Assembly (NCBI RefSeq): GCF_004331485.1
Contig: NZ_SJKD01000005.1
Coordinates: forward strand, 310,001 to 374,000
DNA from: Kribbella capetownensis
GTDB taxonomy: Bacteria > Actinomycetota > Actinomycetes > Propionibacteriales > Kribbellaceae
Direction: 5' to 3'
DNA length: 64,000 nucleotides
Below are positions 49,387 to 60,684 of this stretch, one piece after another. Position numbers and translations under genes: made by a program. Numbering within the stretch: position 1 is the first letter of the stretch; each line of letters begins with the position of its first letter. The notes beneath the pieces were generated by a model that did not search any database, was not told the DNA's origin, and saw only the letters and a program-made list of their open reading frames with translations.

Positions 49387-50460
49387 TCAGCGTTGGTACG
49401 CCGGCGTGACCTCGATGCCATGGTTGGCGAGGAGGGTGATGAGCGTGTCGTGGCCCTGGGTGAAGTCCCAGAGCTCGGCGGGGAATCCGACGGTGCGGGC
49501 GGACTCGACGTTGTCGGGGTTGTCGTCGATGAACAGGATGGTGGACGGGTCGGCTGCGATCCGGCGTGCGGCTTCGGTGAAGAAGGCGGGATCGGGCTTG
49601 GCGGCGCCGAGGTCGTGGGAGTAGCAGCTGACGTCGAAGATGTCGTCGTACCCGAGCGTCGTACGCATGTGTCCGCCGCGGTACTTCTCCTGATTCGTGC
49701 CCAGGTGTACGCCGTACCCGTGGCGCCGGAGCTGCTCGATGATCGCGAACGACTCCTCGATGCGGTCGATGCGGTGCCACACGTCCTGGTAGACGACGTC
49801 GACGGGTGTCTCGACGCCGTACTCCGCGAGTGTTGCCGCTAGCAACGGCATGTAGTCCCCCTCGCCCGCCAGCATCGGCAACTCGTCCTTCCAGGTCCGG
49901 TGCATGAACTCTCGTGTCCGCTCCTCGAGATACGGCTCCATCGCGGCGTACCACCCGCCGGGGATGTCCTGCAGTACGCCGTCCGCGTCGAACAGCACAT
50001 GCCGGATCGGCGATGCGGCAACCCGGCGCTTGGATCCGGCGCTGGTCGGCGCCAGGACCAGGCCTTCCGGCAGCGGCGTCGGTTCGCCGCGCTCGGCCGG
50101 GATGGCGCCGATCTGGTACGCGTCCTCGTAGATCACCTCGCCTGGACCGTCGGAGCACACGACGTCGAACGGGACGTCGTGGGCCGCGAGGACCGCGCAC
50201 AACCGGTCCACTCGCGACTGCATCTGCGTGGGCAACGGCGTCTTGAACCACGTGACCGCGCCGACGGTATTCCCATCGGCGTAGAAGCCGGGCTCGGGAA
50301 GGTACTCGAGAAACCAGTCGTCGATGTCGAGATAAAGCGCCACCTGCTCGTCCGTCAACCGCCCAGCCCGCCGCAGGTGATCCACCGCCACGAACAGACC
50401 CACCTCCACGCCAAGCCGCCCGCGATACCGAGCCTGCACGCGCAGATAAGTTCCCGTCAT
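49387..50460 (-). CDS. Fusion of an unknown N-terminal domain to a HAD hydrolase
   Basis: A 357-residue protein. Residues 1-125 form a domain I cannot name (RYRGRLGVEVGLFVAVDHLR, YLDIDDWFLEYLPEPGFYAD). A linker leads to a HAD phosphatase at about residue 150: IRHVLFDADGVLQDIPGGWY, HLGTNQEKYRGGHMRTTLG, AAKPDPAFF and FIDDNPDNVESAR. Both parts are in frame with no internal start required. The N-terminal domain could supply specificity. The tautomerase operon begins 27 bp downstream. Confidence 0.78.
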   Translation of the reverse strand: MTGTYLRVQARYRGRLGVEVGLFVAVDHLRRAGRLTDEQVALYLDIDDWFLEYLPEPGFYADGNTVGAVTWFKTPLPTQMQSRVDRLCAVLAAHDVPFDVVCSDGPGEVIYEDAYQIGAIPAERGEPTPLPEGLVLAPTSAGSKRRVAASPIRHVLFDADGVLQDIPGGWYAAMEPYLEERTREFMHRTWKDELPMLAGEGDYMPLLAATLAEYGVETPVDVVYQDVWHRIDRIEESFAIIEQLRRHGYGVHLGTNQEKYRGGHMRTTLGYDDIFDVSCYSHDLGAAKPDPAFFTEAARRIAADPSTILFIDDNPDNVESARTVGFPAELWDFTQGHDTLITLLANHGIEVTPAYQR

Positions 50461-50605
50461 CGCCACATCATCATCGAACCAACCCACCAACCACGACCAA
50501 ATATCACCCCCCGACCCCTACGCGAGCCCCCTCATCTGCGCAGCGGCGCACGACGCACGACCCCGCCGGGCCTGCTCCGGGGTGGTATCGAACCTCATCT
50601 GCGGC

Positions 50606-52981
<2,376 letters not shown>

Positions 52982-53052
52982 GGTGTCTCCATCTGTCGGG
53001 CGGAGTCGCGGTGGCGGCTTCCGTCTGGCACGGTCGTCGGGGTCAGCGGGGG

Positions 53053-53469
53053 TCAGGAAACCTGGTTGATCCGAATGTGGTTGCCGGCCGGGTCGCGGAA
53101 CGCACAGTCGCGGACGCCGTACGGCTGGTCGGTCGGCTCCTGGATCACCTCGGCCTCGGTGGCCTGCAGCCGGTCGAACAGGCCGTCGATGTCCTTGGTC
53201 GCCAGCACGAGGGTGGCGTAGGTGCCCTTGGCCATCATCTCGGCGATGGTCCGGCGCTCGTCCTCGGTGATGCCGGGGTCGGCGTGCGGCGGGCACAGGC
53301 AGATCGAGGTGCCGGGCTGGTTCTCGGGGCCGACGGTGATCCAGCGCATGCCGCCGTACCCGACATCGGTCCGTACCTCGAAGCCGAGGACGTCGCGGTA
53401 GAACGCCAGCGAGGCGTCTGGATCGGTGTGTGGCAGGAAGGTGGTGTAGATCGTGAGGTCCATGGCCAT
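53053..53469 (-). CDS. VOC-family protein
   Basis: A 138-residue single-domain glyoxalase-fold protein: YTTFLPHTDPDASLAFYRDV, LGFEVRTDVGYGGMRWITVG and FRDPAGNHIRINQ. Members bind or modify small molecules including antibiotics. The ATG at 53469 overlaps the AraC stop as TGATG. The UvrA-like gene follows after 71 bp. This AraC-VOC-UvrA order recurs in actinobacteria as I know it. Confidence 0.87.
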   Translation of the reverse strand: MAMDLTIYTTFLPHTDPDASLAFYRDVLGFEVRTDVGYGGMRWITVGPENQPGTSICLCPPHADPGITEDERRTIAEMMAKGTYATLVLATKDIDGLFDRLQATEAEVIQEPTDQPYGVRDCAFRDPAGNHIRINQVS

Positions 53470-53918
53470 CACGCTACGGGCTGACCGTCGGGCGACGCTT
53501 CTCGATTCCTGATCGGTCTGGTCACCTGCTTGGCCACGCACGACGGGATGCCGGCGGTGGCGTCGGCAGCGCGCTCCTTGTAGGAGCTCGGTGGGATCCC
53601 GACCAGCTCGGTGAACCGGGTGCTGAACGTGCCCAGCGACTGGCAGCCGACGGCGAAGCAGACGTCGGTGACGCTCAGGTCGCCCTGCCGGAGCAGCGAC
53701 ATCGCGCGCTCGATCCGTCGCGTCATCAGGTACCCGTACGGCGACTCTCCGTAGGCACGCTTGAACTCGCGGCTCAGGTGACCGGACGACAGGTGCGCAC
53801 CTCGTGCGAGTGCATCGACGTCCAGTGGTTGCGCGTACTCCCGATCGATCCGGTCCTTGACCCGACGCAGGCGTGCCAGATCCTCCAACCGCTGCGCCTC
53901 ATCCGCCCGACCCGTCAC
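53469..53918 (-). CDS. AraC-family helix-turn-helix regulator
   Basis: A 149-residue AraC protein with little beyond the double HTH: IDREYAQPLDVDALARGAHL, SSGHLSREFKRAYGESPYGY, LMTRRIERAMSLLRQGDLSV and VCFAVGCQSLGTFSTRFTEL. It starts with GTG 53918. Coupled to the VOC gene by TGATG, it probably governs the VOC and UvrA-like genes. Confidence 0.88.
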   Translation of the reverse strand: MTGRADEAQRLEDLARLRRVKDRIDREYAQPLDVDALARGAHLSSGHLSREFKRAYGESPYGYLMTRRIERAMSLLRQGDLSVTDVCFAVGCQSLGTFSTRFTELVGIPPSSYKERAADATAGIPSCVAKQVTRPIRNREASPDGQPVA

Positions 53919-53959
53919 CCCAAAAATCCTGCCACGCCCCAGGGACGTTTACCTAACAC

Positions 53960-54458
53960 CCGCGCACTTGGCGTACGCCGCGAGCATGGGATGTTGGGGG
54001 CTGCGGATCAGTTCTGGCGGGTTGGGGCGGCGCTTGCTGAGCGGGGGTATCGAGCGGTTGCTGTGGATCTTCCGGGGCATGGTGGGTCGCCTGCGGCTCC
54101 GGATGCGAGCGTGGGGATGTTTGCCGCATCGGTGGCGGAGACCGTTGGTTGTGAGCCTGAGCTGGCGATCGCGCACTCGTTGGGTGGGACGGACCGTGAA
54201 GTGGAGGCTGGGGCGGCCGAGCGATTTGATGTCGCGACTGCGGTCGCGCTCGAGCTGGCACCCCGCGGGTCGCAGCCGCCGACTGCCGAGATCCCGTCGC
54301 TCGTGGTCCGGGCCGAGCCGAGTCGGTATGTCTCGAAGACGCGAGCGGCTGAATTGGCGGCGCTGGGCTTCGAGGTCCGGTCGGTGCCGGGCGCGGGGCA
54401 TTGCATCTGGTACGGCCACTTCGCCGAGTTCATGGACGCGCTCGAGGGATGGATCTGA
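53960..54458 (+). pseudogene. Alpha/beta hydrolase with truncated start and internal deletion
   Basis: The frame reads REHGMLGAADQFWRVGAALA, AVDLPGHGGSPAAPDAS and the nucleophile elbow AIAHSLGGT. After that the sequence jumps to DREVEAGAAERFDVATA, missing about 90 residues of the cap and core, then ends with VRSVPGAGHCIWYGHFAEF (catalytic His). There is no start codon with a ribosome-binding site before HGMLG. It looks like a relic with an in-frame deletion. Confidence 0.55.
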
Positions 54459-54462
54459 TCGG

Positions 54463-55419
54463 CTACTTGGGTCGCCAGGTTTGTTGGCAGGCGTGGATCT
54501 CGTCCTGGAGGTTCTTGTCTTGTGGGCTGGCGGCTTCGGCGACTGTGTGCAGGGTGTGGCGGAGGACGGCGGTGTCGGGGTGACCCGGGCCGTGCAGGTC
54601 GTAGCTGGCGCCCAGTGCGTTGTCGACGTACCACAGCGCTTGTTTGATCTTGCCGATGCGGAGGTGGGCACGAGCGGCGGACGCATGCAGCCGGATCTGG
54701 TGGGTTGCCGCGCGGACATCCTGGTCGGTCGGGATCTCCGCAGTCGGATCCGCCTGGACGGCGAGCAGCCTGGCGAGTTGTTTGGGGCTGGTCCACGAGT
54801 CTGCCGCTCGACCAGCTGCGTCAGCTGCCCATTGGCTCACCGGGTGATTCGGCCCCAGGCGGAGCGCGGCCGCGGCCGCCACGTGTTCGAAGAGGGCCAG
54901 CGCGGCATGTCGATGATGAGTGGCCAGCAACGCCTGGGCGACCCGGAGGCGCAGATGCATCACGGCCGGATCGTCGGCCGCCGAGGACGCCTCGTGCGAT
55001 GCGCGCACCTCTTCGAAGAGCCGGAGCGCATCCCGTGGTTCGCCAGACAACCACAGCTCGTCGGCCCGCCGGTACGCCTCGTCCCGCACCTCCGCAGGTA
55101 CGTCGGGAACGGGCTGCAGCGCGGCGGTCAGCGCACTGACCCGCCGGCCGGCGAGCCGCTTGCGGCCGTAGTACTCCCGCCCACCGGTCGAGATGACCCG
55201 GTACCGCCCGAGCGGGATCAACGGAATCCCGAAGATGAACCACAGCACGCGGCCGTCGGACCCGCACTCCTGGCAGCGGCTGCCCCACCCGAGCAGTGAT
55301 GTCCCGATCATTGAGACCGTGAACGTCGACGGTGCTGTGGTGACCTCCGTCATTGCGGTGCAGCGGCCACAGAACGGATCGGCGGGCTCGACGTACTCGG
55401 CCTCCCGGTCAGATCGCAT
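54463..55419 (-). CDS. Hypothetical protein with zinc-ribbon and TPR-like repeats
   Basis: A 318-residue protein. The N-terminus has CxxC pairs (DPFCGRCTAMTE and SRCQECGSDGR), then a hydrophobic GRVLWFIFGIPLIPLGRYRV. The rest is helical with TPR-like repeats (RADELWLSGEPRDALRLFEE, AQALLATHHRHAALALFEHV, LRIGKIKQALWYVDNALGAS). A scaffold or sensor role is plausible but unproven. I know no named family. Confidence 0.65.
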   Translation of the reverse strand: MRSDREAEYVEPADPFCGRCTAMTEVTTAPSTFTVSMIGTSLLGWGSRCQECGSDGRVLWFIFGIPLIPLGRYRVISTGGREYYGRKRLAGRRVSALTAALQPVPDVPAEVRDEAYRRADELWLSGEPRDALRLFEEVRASHEASSAADDPAVMHLRLRVAQALLATHHRHAALALFEHVAAAAALRLGPNHPVSQWAADAAGRAADSWTSPKQLARLLAVQADPTAEIPTDQDVRAATHQIRLHASAARAHLRIGKIKQALWYVDNALGASYDLHGPGHPDTAVLRHTLHTVAEAASPQDKNLQDEIHACQQTWRPK

Positions 55420-55434
55420 CGACCGATCATGTCA

Positions 55435-57033
55435 TCAAATGCGGTGCTTCGCGGCCCAGTTCAGGTACGCGACGTTGGCCAGCAGCCAGCCGAAACCGAT
55501 CGCCTGCTGGCCGTCGTGTTCGGGGGTTGGCTGGTAGCGGTTGTAGAGGGCGAGGCAGTGAGCGTGGATCTGCGGGTCAAAGGCGCTCGCCTGCATCCAG
55601 CGTGGTGCCTGGTGTGCGACCGCGGCAGCGCCGATGTGGCCGCCGGCAACCGTGGTGGTGACGGCCGGCAGACCGTCGGGGTCGGTGGTCGCGACGTTCT
55701 GGGTGAACGTGCGGGCGATCCGCGCCATGTCCCGGCCGGTGAAGCCGAGCCGCGCACGGAACGCCCGTACGGCGAACTCGACGTCGATCGCCCCATGACT
55801 GATGTCCTCGAACTGCTGTGCCGGCCCGCCGGACGGCGTGAACACCGAGATGTCGCTCTCCGGCGAGCCTGTCTTCGTGTACCCGTCGTAGATCCGCCCA
55901 CCGGCCGGCCAGTAGTGCCAGCGATAGGCATCGCCCTCGTCGACCGCGACCTGGCCGGCGAACATCCTCGCCATCGCCGCGACCTTCCGGCGATAGCCGC
56001 GATCACCGGTGACGACGGCGAGTTCGATCAGCGTCTGGCCGAGTCCGAGTGACTGGTTGATCGGCTGCTCGCACCCGTCGTACGGGAGCGGCTGCGACCT
56101 CGGCCAGACCAGGTATCCCCCGCCGGACGCGGTGTCGCGGTACTCCCAGTCGTGAACGGCGACCGCATCCCGGCAGGCCCGCAGGTACTCCGACGCCTTC
56201 GTCCGGTACCGCCTTCGTAGGATCGTAGAGTTGTAGACAATCCTAACGAAGCTCGCGATCGGGTACGTGATCATCCCGGTGTGGACGGCGAAGACCACCG
56301 CCTTCGTCTTCATCCCGAAGACACCGCTCGCTGGTGTGTCTGCGGAAGTGGGATTCGGACGTACGTCGAGAGCCGTCAGCTGCAGTGGCCCCGGTGCCTC
56401 CGCATAGATCCGGCGTACTGCGTAATCCGGGCTCGAACGATCCATGGTCAGATCCGTCAGCGTGACCTCACGGCCCACGGTCAGGTTGACCATCGACAGC
56501 GTGAAGGACTCCGGCCCCGCCGTCACGGTGACCGTGGTGTCCTCGGCGTACGAGAGCGCCTGCCGAAGCTCGAGCAGCGGGCGGCCATTGCTGTCGGCAA
56601 GTGTCGTGAAGCCGGTCGTGTACGGGTGGTCCGCCCGCCAGGCCAGCAGCGACAGCCCGCGGTAGTCGGTGACGCCACGCTCGCTGTCGCGGACCGACAG
56701 CACCTGGTCGATGTTGTCGACCAGGCGGTCGAGGTAATACGTGTCCCGGTAGGTCTCGAACATCCGGACCAGCCCGAGCAGCACGTACGACTGGCTCCAG
56801 GAGAGCATCCCGGACCGGCCGTCGGCGTTCGTGTTGTCGTTCGGCTGATCCGGCTGACCCGGTCCGCCCTGCTGGAACAGGCGGTCCCAGTCGTCGAAGG
56901 TCTTGCGAGCGGTGTAGTCGATCCCGTCAGCGTAGGCGGGTGCGAACGAGAGGGCGCTCCCCGCGACCGCTCCGACGGCGGCGAGGCCGCCGGCTCGGAG
57001 GAAGGCGCGACGAGATGGGCGGATGTCGGGCAT
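55435..57033 (-). CDS. Tat-exported alpha/alpha-barrel protein (putative glycan-active enzyme)
   Basis: A 532-residue protein. The Tat signal SRRAFLRAGGLAAVGAVAGS leads to cleavage near APAYA-DG. The mature part is rich in aromatic residues and helices: GMLSWSQSYVLLGLVRMFET, WEYRDTASGGGYLVWPRSQP, NQSLGLGQTLIELAVVTGD and YRWHYWPAGGRIYDG. This resembles alpha/alpha-barrel glycan epimerases or lyases, but no catalytic set can be fixed. Export is firm, function tentative. Confidence 0.75.
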   Translation of the reverse strand: MPDIRPSRRAFLRAGGLAAVGAVAGSALSFAPAYADGIDYTARKTFDDWDRLFQQGGPGQPDQPNDNTNADGRSGMLSWSQSYVLLGLVRMFETYRDTYYLDRLVDNIDQVLSVRDSERGVTDYRGLSLLAWRADHPYTTGFTTLADSNGRPLLELRQALSYAEDTTVTVTAGPESFTLSMVNLTVGREVTLTDLTMDRSSPDYAVRRIYAEAPGPLQLTALDVRPNPTSADTPASGVFGMKTKAVVFAVHTGMITYPIASFVRIVYNSTILRRRYRTKASEYLRACRDAVAVHDWEYRDTASGGGYLVWPRSQPLPYDGCEQPINQSLGLGQTLIELAVVTGDRGYRRKVAAMARMFAGQVAVDEGDAYRWHYWPAGGRIYDGYTKTGSPESDISVFTPSGGPAQQFEDISHGAIDVEFAVRAFRARLGFTGRDMARIARTFTQNVATTDPDGLPAVTTTVAGGHIGAAAVAHQAPRWMQASAFDPQIHAHCLALYNRYQPTPEHDGQQAIGFGWLLANVAYLNWAAKHRI

Positions 57034-57102
57034 GGCGGGCGGCCTCCAGCGTCATGGGCGGTGACGTACTGCAGGGGATCCACCAATTCTCCCGCATCCG
57101 GA

Positions 57103-58113
57103 CTAGTCCGGCAGCTCGACCTTCAGGTACGGCGCCAACGTGGCGAGGAACTCACGGGCGTCGAACATCGCCCCGGCCGACGCCAGCCCCGACGACCGCG
57201 TCTCGCCCGCCAGGATCCGTCGTACGGCGCCAACCGCGAGCGGAGCCGTGATCGCGTAGATGTCCTGCCCACTTGCCGACGCACGCAACTCCTTGTTGCC
57301 GATCCGGATCACCGCGTCGAGGACGAAGGTCTGGTCGGATCGTCCGAGCGTGTCGACCGGCACCGGCGGCGGCGTGTCCTCACCCAGCAGGTCCTGAGCG
57401 GCCTCGACAGTCATGTCGGTGCGGACCTCCGGCACGTCCAAGTGGCTCGGAACCGTCACAACATCGGCCATCGTGAACTCGGTGATCACGCGACGCCGGC
57501 CGAGCGGTTCCGGGAAGACCCAGTCCTCCACAACGGGCTTGTCGTCGTGGAACTGCAGAGCTCCGTTGGTGAACCTCAATCGCCGGCCGCCACGACGATC
57601 GTGCGAGACCTGACCGGCCGCGCGGGTGCCTGGCGTGGGATGCCAACTGCTCAGACCGTAAGCGACGTGGACCGCATCGGCGGCGCTCCGCTCCCCCAGC
57701 GCCGCCGTGACCAGAAGATCACCAAGGCCCCCGTAGAACGCCATCGCCGGCACGACCGGAGTCCGAGCAGCCCTGTGGTTGGCGAACGTCGCCACGTTGG
57801 CCTCGATCTCGGCGGCCACATCGACGTACGGAATGCCCGCCCGCACAGCCGCGTCGACCAGCGGTCCGCCCGTGACGGCGAATGGGCCCGCGCAGTTGAC
57901 GACCACGTCTGCGCCGACGACCGCGGCGTCCAACGCGCGCGCGTTGTCCACGGCGGCCGGGCGTACTCCGACGTCTCCCCACTTGGCCGCCAGGGTCTCC
58001 AACGCACCGGCATCGCGGCCCGACGCAACTGTCGCGACCCCACCGCGCAGTAGCTCCTCGACCACGAACCGACCCGTGTGCCCGGTCGCTCCGTAGACCA
58101 CGACTGCACCCAT
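57103..58113 (-). CDS. Saccharopine dehydrogenase-like NAD(P)-binding reductase
   Basis: A 336-residue protein. The N-terminal Rossmann motif is VVYGATGHTGRFVVEELLRG, followed by VVNCAGPFAVTGGPLVDAAV and YVDVAAEIEANVATF. This matches the trans-acting enoyl-reductase/saccharopine-dehydrogenase-like family. It is divergent from the GlxA regulator gene with about 100 bp between starts, so it is its probable target. The substrate is unknown. Confidence 0.83.
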   Translation of the reverse strand: MGAVVVYGATGHTGRFVVEELLRGGVATVASGRDAGALETLAAKWGDVGVRPAAVDNARALDAAVVGADVVVNCAGPFAVTGGPLVDAAVRAGIPYVDVAAEIEANVATFANHRAARTPVVPAMAFYGGLGDLLVTAALGERSAADAVHVAYGLSSWHPTPGTRAAGQVSHDRRGGRRLRFTNGALQFHDDKPVVEDWVFPEPLGRRRVITEFTMADVVTVPSHLDVPEVRTDMTVEAAQDLLGEDTPPPVPVDTLGRSDQTFVLDAVIRIGNKELRASASGQDIYAITAPLAVGAVRRILAGETRSSGLASAGAMFDAREFLATLAPYLKVELPD

Positions 58114-58209
58114 CGTTCCTCCGATCAGACTGTCTCTTGCATCGAGTCTCGCCGTCCGGCAGGCGGAATCGTGAGAGTCCGGAACGACACCATGCGTACA
58201 CTTTCGGAC

Positions 58210-59151
58210 ATGCACACTGTCGCCCTCGCGACCGCCGGGGAACTGCTGCACTTCGAGTTCGGGGTCGCGTACGAGATCTTCGGCAACCCACCGCCAGGTG
58301 AGCCCTGGTACGACGTCCTGCTCTGCGGACCCGAGTCGATCCAGGTCGGTCCCTTCACGGTCAAACCAGATCACGGGCTGGATCGGCTGGTCGACGCGGA
58401 CACCGTGATCGTGCCGGCGTGCGCCGACGTCGACGTACCTCCGCCGACGGAGCTGGTGGATGCGGTGCGGGCGGCGTACGAGGCGGGTGCTCGGGTTGCG
58501 TCGTTGTGCACGGGAGCGTTCGTGCTGGGTGCGGCAGGGCTGCTGGACGGTCGGCGGGCAACGACGCACTGGGGTCATGCGAAGGAGCTGAGCGCGCGGT
58601 TTCCGCTGGCCGACGTTGATCCGGACGTCCTCTACACCGACAACGGCAATGTGCTGACGGCCGCGGGGAAGGCCGCCGCGGTGGATCTGTGTCTGCATCT
58701 GGTGCACCTCGACCACGGTGCGGCCGTTGCGAACGCCGTCGCCCGGCGGCTCGTCGTACCGCCGCATCGAGATGGCGGACAGGCGCAGTTCGTGGCGACG
58801 CCCGTGCCTGCATCGGGTGATCACATGCTGTCTCAGCTACTCGGTTGGGCGCAGGAGCGGCTCGATCAGCCGCTGACCGTTACCGACCTCGCCCGCCACG
58901 CGAACACGAGCCCGCGCCACCTCACGCGGCTCTTCCGATCGGTCACCGGTCAGACTCCACTCCAGTGGCTCCTCACCCAGCGCGTACGCCGCGCTCAAGA
59001 GCTCCTCGAGTCAACCGATCAGAGCATCCACTCAGTCGCCACCAACACCGGCATGGGCACAGCCACCACTCTCCGCCGCCAGTTCAAACGAGTCGTAGGC
59101 GTCCCACCCGACACCTACCGCCGCTCCTTCCAAACCCCAGCCTCAGCCTGA
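58210..59151 (+). CDS. GlxA-family AraC-type regulator
   Basis: A 313-residue regulator. The N-terminal DJ-1/PfpI-like domain has SLCTGAFVLGAAGLLDGRRA with the conserved Cys and a THWGHAKELSARFP motif. The C-terminal AraC HTH is LDQPLTVTDLARHANTSPRH and RAQELLESTDQSIHSVATNT. It probably acts on the divergent reductase gene. ATG 58210 is chosen; ATG 58192 would add six residues. Confidence 0.88.
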   Translation: MHTVALATAGELLHFEFGVAYEIFGNPPPGEPWYDVLLCGPESIQVGPFTVKPDHGLDRLVDADTVIVPACADVDVPPPTELVDAVRAAYEAGARVASLCTGAFVLGAAGLLDGRRATTHWGHAKELSARFPLADVDPDVLYTDNGNVLTAAGKAAAVDLCLHLVHLDHGAAVANAVARRLVVPPHRDGGQAQFVATPVPASGDHMLSQLLGWAQERLDQPLTVTDLARHANTSPRHLTRLFRSVTGQTPLQWLLTQRVRRAQELLESTDQSIHSVATNTGMGTATTLRRQFKRVVGVPPDTYRRSFQTPASA

Positions 59152-59204
59152 CCCGGCGCGGGGTTGCCCTGGGCATCGGGGTGTTGTCGAATGGGGCTCG
59201 TTGA

Positions 59205-59465
59205 GGAGCGATGGCAACCGTCAGCTCGCGATCCAGAAGGTCGACACGCTGCCACGGTCGACCTGGCCGTCGGCCGACGTACCGATGCAGCTCCACATCG
59301 ACTACGCCGTACCGACGGTGGACGACCTGCATCGGGCACCGGCGCCGGGCCGAGGAACTCGGAGCCGAGTTGCTGTACGACCGGACCGGCGTAGAGTCCG
59401 AGCCTCTTCATGTCCTGGCCGACCCGGCCGGACATCCTTTCTGTCTCCTCGTGGGGGTGCTGTGA
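59205..59465 (+). pseudogene. VOC-family pseudogene
   Basis: One frame gives GNRQLAIQKVDTLPRSTWPS and QLHIDYAVPTVDDLH; another continues with RAEELGAELLYDRTG and HVLADPAGHPFCLLV before the TGA at 59463. The N-terminal domain half and start are absent, and a frameshift lies near 59340. The TGA overlaps the GTG of the next gene as GTGA, a relic of former coupling. Confidence 0.65.
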
Positions 59466-60256
59466 GCAAGCAAACTGGGTACGCCGCGGTCAACGGGCTG
59501 CAGATGTACTACGAGCTCCACGGGTCCGGTGGGACGCCTTTGCTGTTGTTGCACGGTGGGTTGTTCAACATCGACCTGCAGTTCGGCGCGTTGCTGCCGG
59601 CGCTCGCCGAGAACCGGCAGGTCATCGCGACCGACTTCCAGGGGCACGGGTACACCAACGACATCGACCGGCCGCTCGGCACGGTCGACCTCGCCTCCGA
59701 CGTGGTCGGGCTGCTGCGGCATCTCGACGTACCGAAGGTGGATCTGTTCGGGTTCAGCGTCGGTGGTGCGGTGGCGCTGTACCTGACCATCAAGCACCCG
59801 GAGCTGGTCCGGAAGGCGGTGATCTCGTCGGTGTCGTTCAGCCGCGACGGCGAACGTGGCGCGAACGACGAGGTCATCAGCGAGATGAAGGTCGAGATGA
59901 TCGCCGGTACGCCGATGGAGTCCGAATACCTGGCCAAGTCGCCGCACCCGGATCACGAGCACCTGCAGGCGCTGCTGACCAAGCTCGGCGGCTACGACCG
60001 GGGCGTCGACGGCTGGTCCGACGACGAGATCCGCGGCATCGCGGCGCCGACGCTCTTCACCGTCGGCGACTGCGACGCGGTCAAGCTCGAGCACGCGGTC
60101 CGCTTCCTCCAGCTCCGCGGCGGCGACGTCAACGGCGACATGACCGGCGTCCCGGCCAACCAACTGGCCGTCTTCCCCGGCACCACCCACTTCTTCGGCC
60201 TGTCCCGGACCAACCTCGTCCAAGACACCATCACCACCTTCCTTGACGCCGAGTGA
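59462..60256 (+). CDS. Alpha/beta hydrolase
   Basis: A 264-residue hydrolase: oxyanion LLLLHGGLFNIDLQFGALLP, nucleophile elbow FGFSVGGAVALYLTIKHP (Ser), Asp in LFTVGDCDAV and His in PGTTHFFGLS. It starts with GTG 59462 overlapping the VOC pseudogene stop. It resembles esterases or epoxide-hydrolase relatives; the substrate is unknown. A hairpin ends the unit. Confidence 0.85.
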   Translation: MSKQTGYAAVNGLQMYYELHGSGGTPLLLLHGGLFNIDLQFGALLPALAENRQVIATDFQGHGYTNDIDRPLGTVDLASDVVGLLRHLDVPKVDLFGFSVGGAVALYLTIKHPELVRKAVISSVSFSRDGERGANDEVISEMKVEMIAGTPMESEYLAKSPHPDHEHLQALLTKLGGYDRGVDGWSDDEIRGIAAPTLFTVGDCDAVKLEHAVRFLQLRGGDVNGDMTGVPANQLAVFPGTTHFFGLSRTNLVQDTITTFLDAE

Positions 60257-60279
60257 TCCCGCTGTACCTTCTGCAGCGC

Positions 60280-60298
60280 CTGACTCCAGAGGGGTCAG
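60280..60298. terminator. Hairpin terminator between convergent genes
   Basis: CTGACTCC pairs with GGGGTCAG around an AGA loop; one position is a G-U pair. It sits between the hydrolase end and the NIPSNAP stop, which it overlaps. Confidence 0.55.
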
Positions 60299-60603
60299 TT
60301 CGGGAGCAGGGGGCGCATGAAGGAGCGTTCGTAGCGGAGGACGCAGCCGCTGTCGTCGCGGATCTTGTCGGCGGCAATGAAGTCGGGATGTACGCCGAAC
60401 AGCTGGCGATAATGCTCGTACGCCGCCAGGCTCGGGAAGCTGAACAGGGCCAGCGCCTTGTCGCTCGCACCCTCCGACGGGAGGAAGTAGCCGTGATGAG
60501 TCCCACCGTGTTCATTCACCAACTCGATCCACCGCTGTGCGAACCGCTCGAACTCCGCCACCTTCGCCGCATCGATCGTGTACTCGACAACACACGTGAT
60601 CAT
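60295..60603 (-). CDS. NIPSNAP-family protein
   Basis: A 102-residue dimeric ferredoxin-like protein of the NIPSNAP family: CVVEYTIDAAKVAEFERFAQ, HGGTHHGYFLPSEGASDKAL, FPSLAAYEHYRQLFG. The function of bacterial members is unknown. An ATG start at 60603 is used. It is divergent from the acetyltransferase gene. Confidence 0.85.
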   Translation of the reverse strand: MITCVVEYTIDAAKVAEFERFAQRWIELVNEHGGTHHGYFLPSEGASDKALALFSFPSLAAYEHYRQLFGVHPDFIAADKIRDDSGCVLRYERSFMRPLLPN

Positions 60604-60684
60604 TCCGCGCCTTCCCGCTTGACCGCCCTGACCACACCCAGTTCACCACCCACCAGGCCGAACTCCTCTACTAGGCTGCGCAGT

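Noticed and set aside
56281..58053. Open frame of about 590 codons on the plus strand
   Set aside because: It crosses two intact minus-strand genes and shows no recognisable domain.
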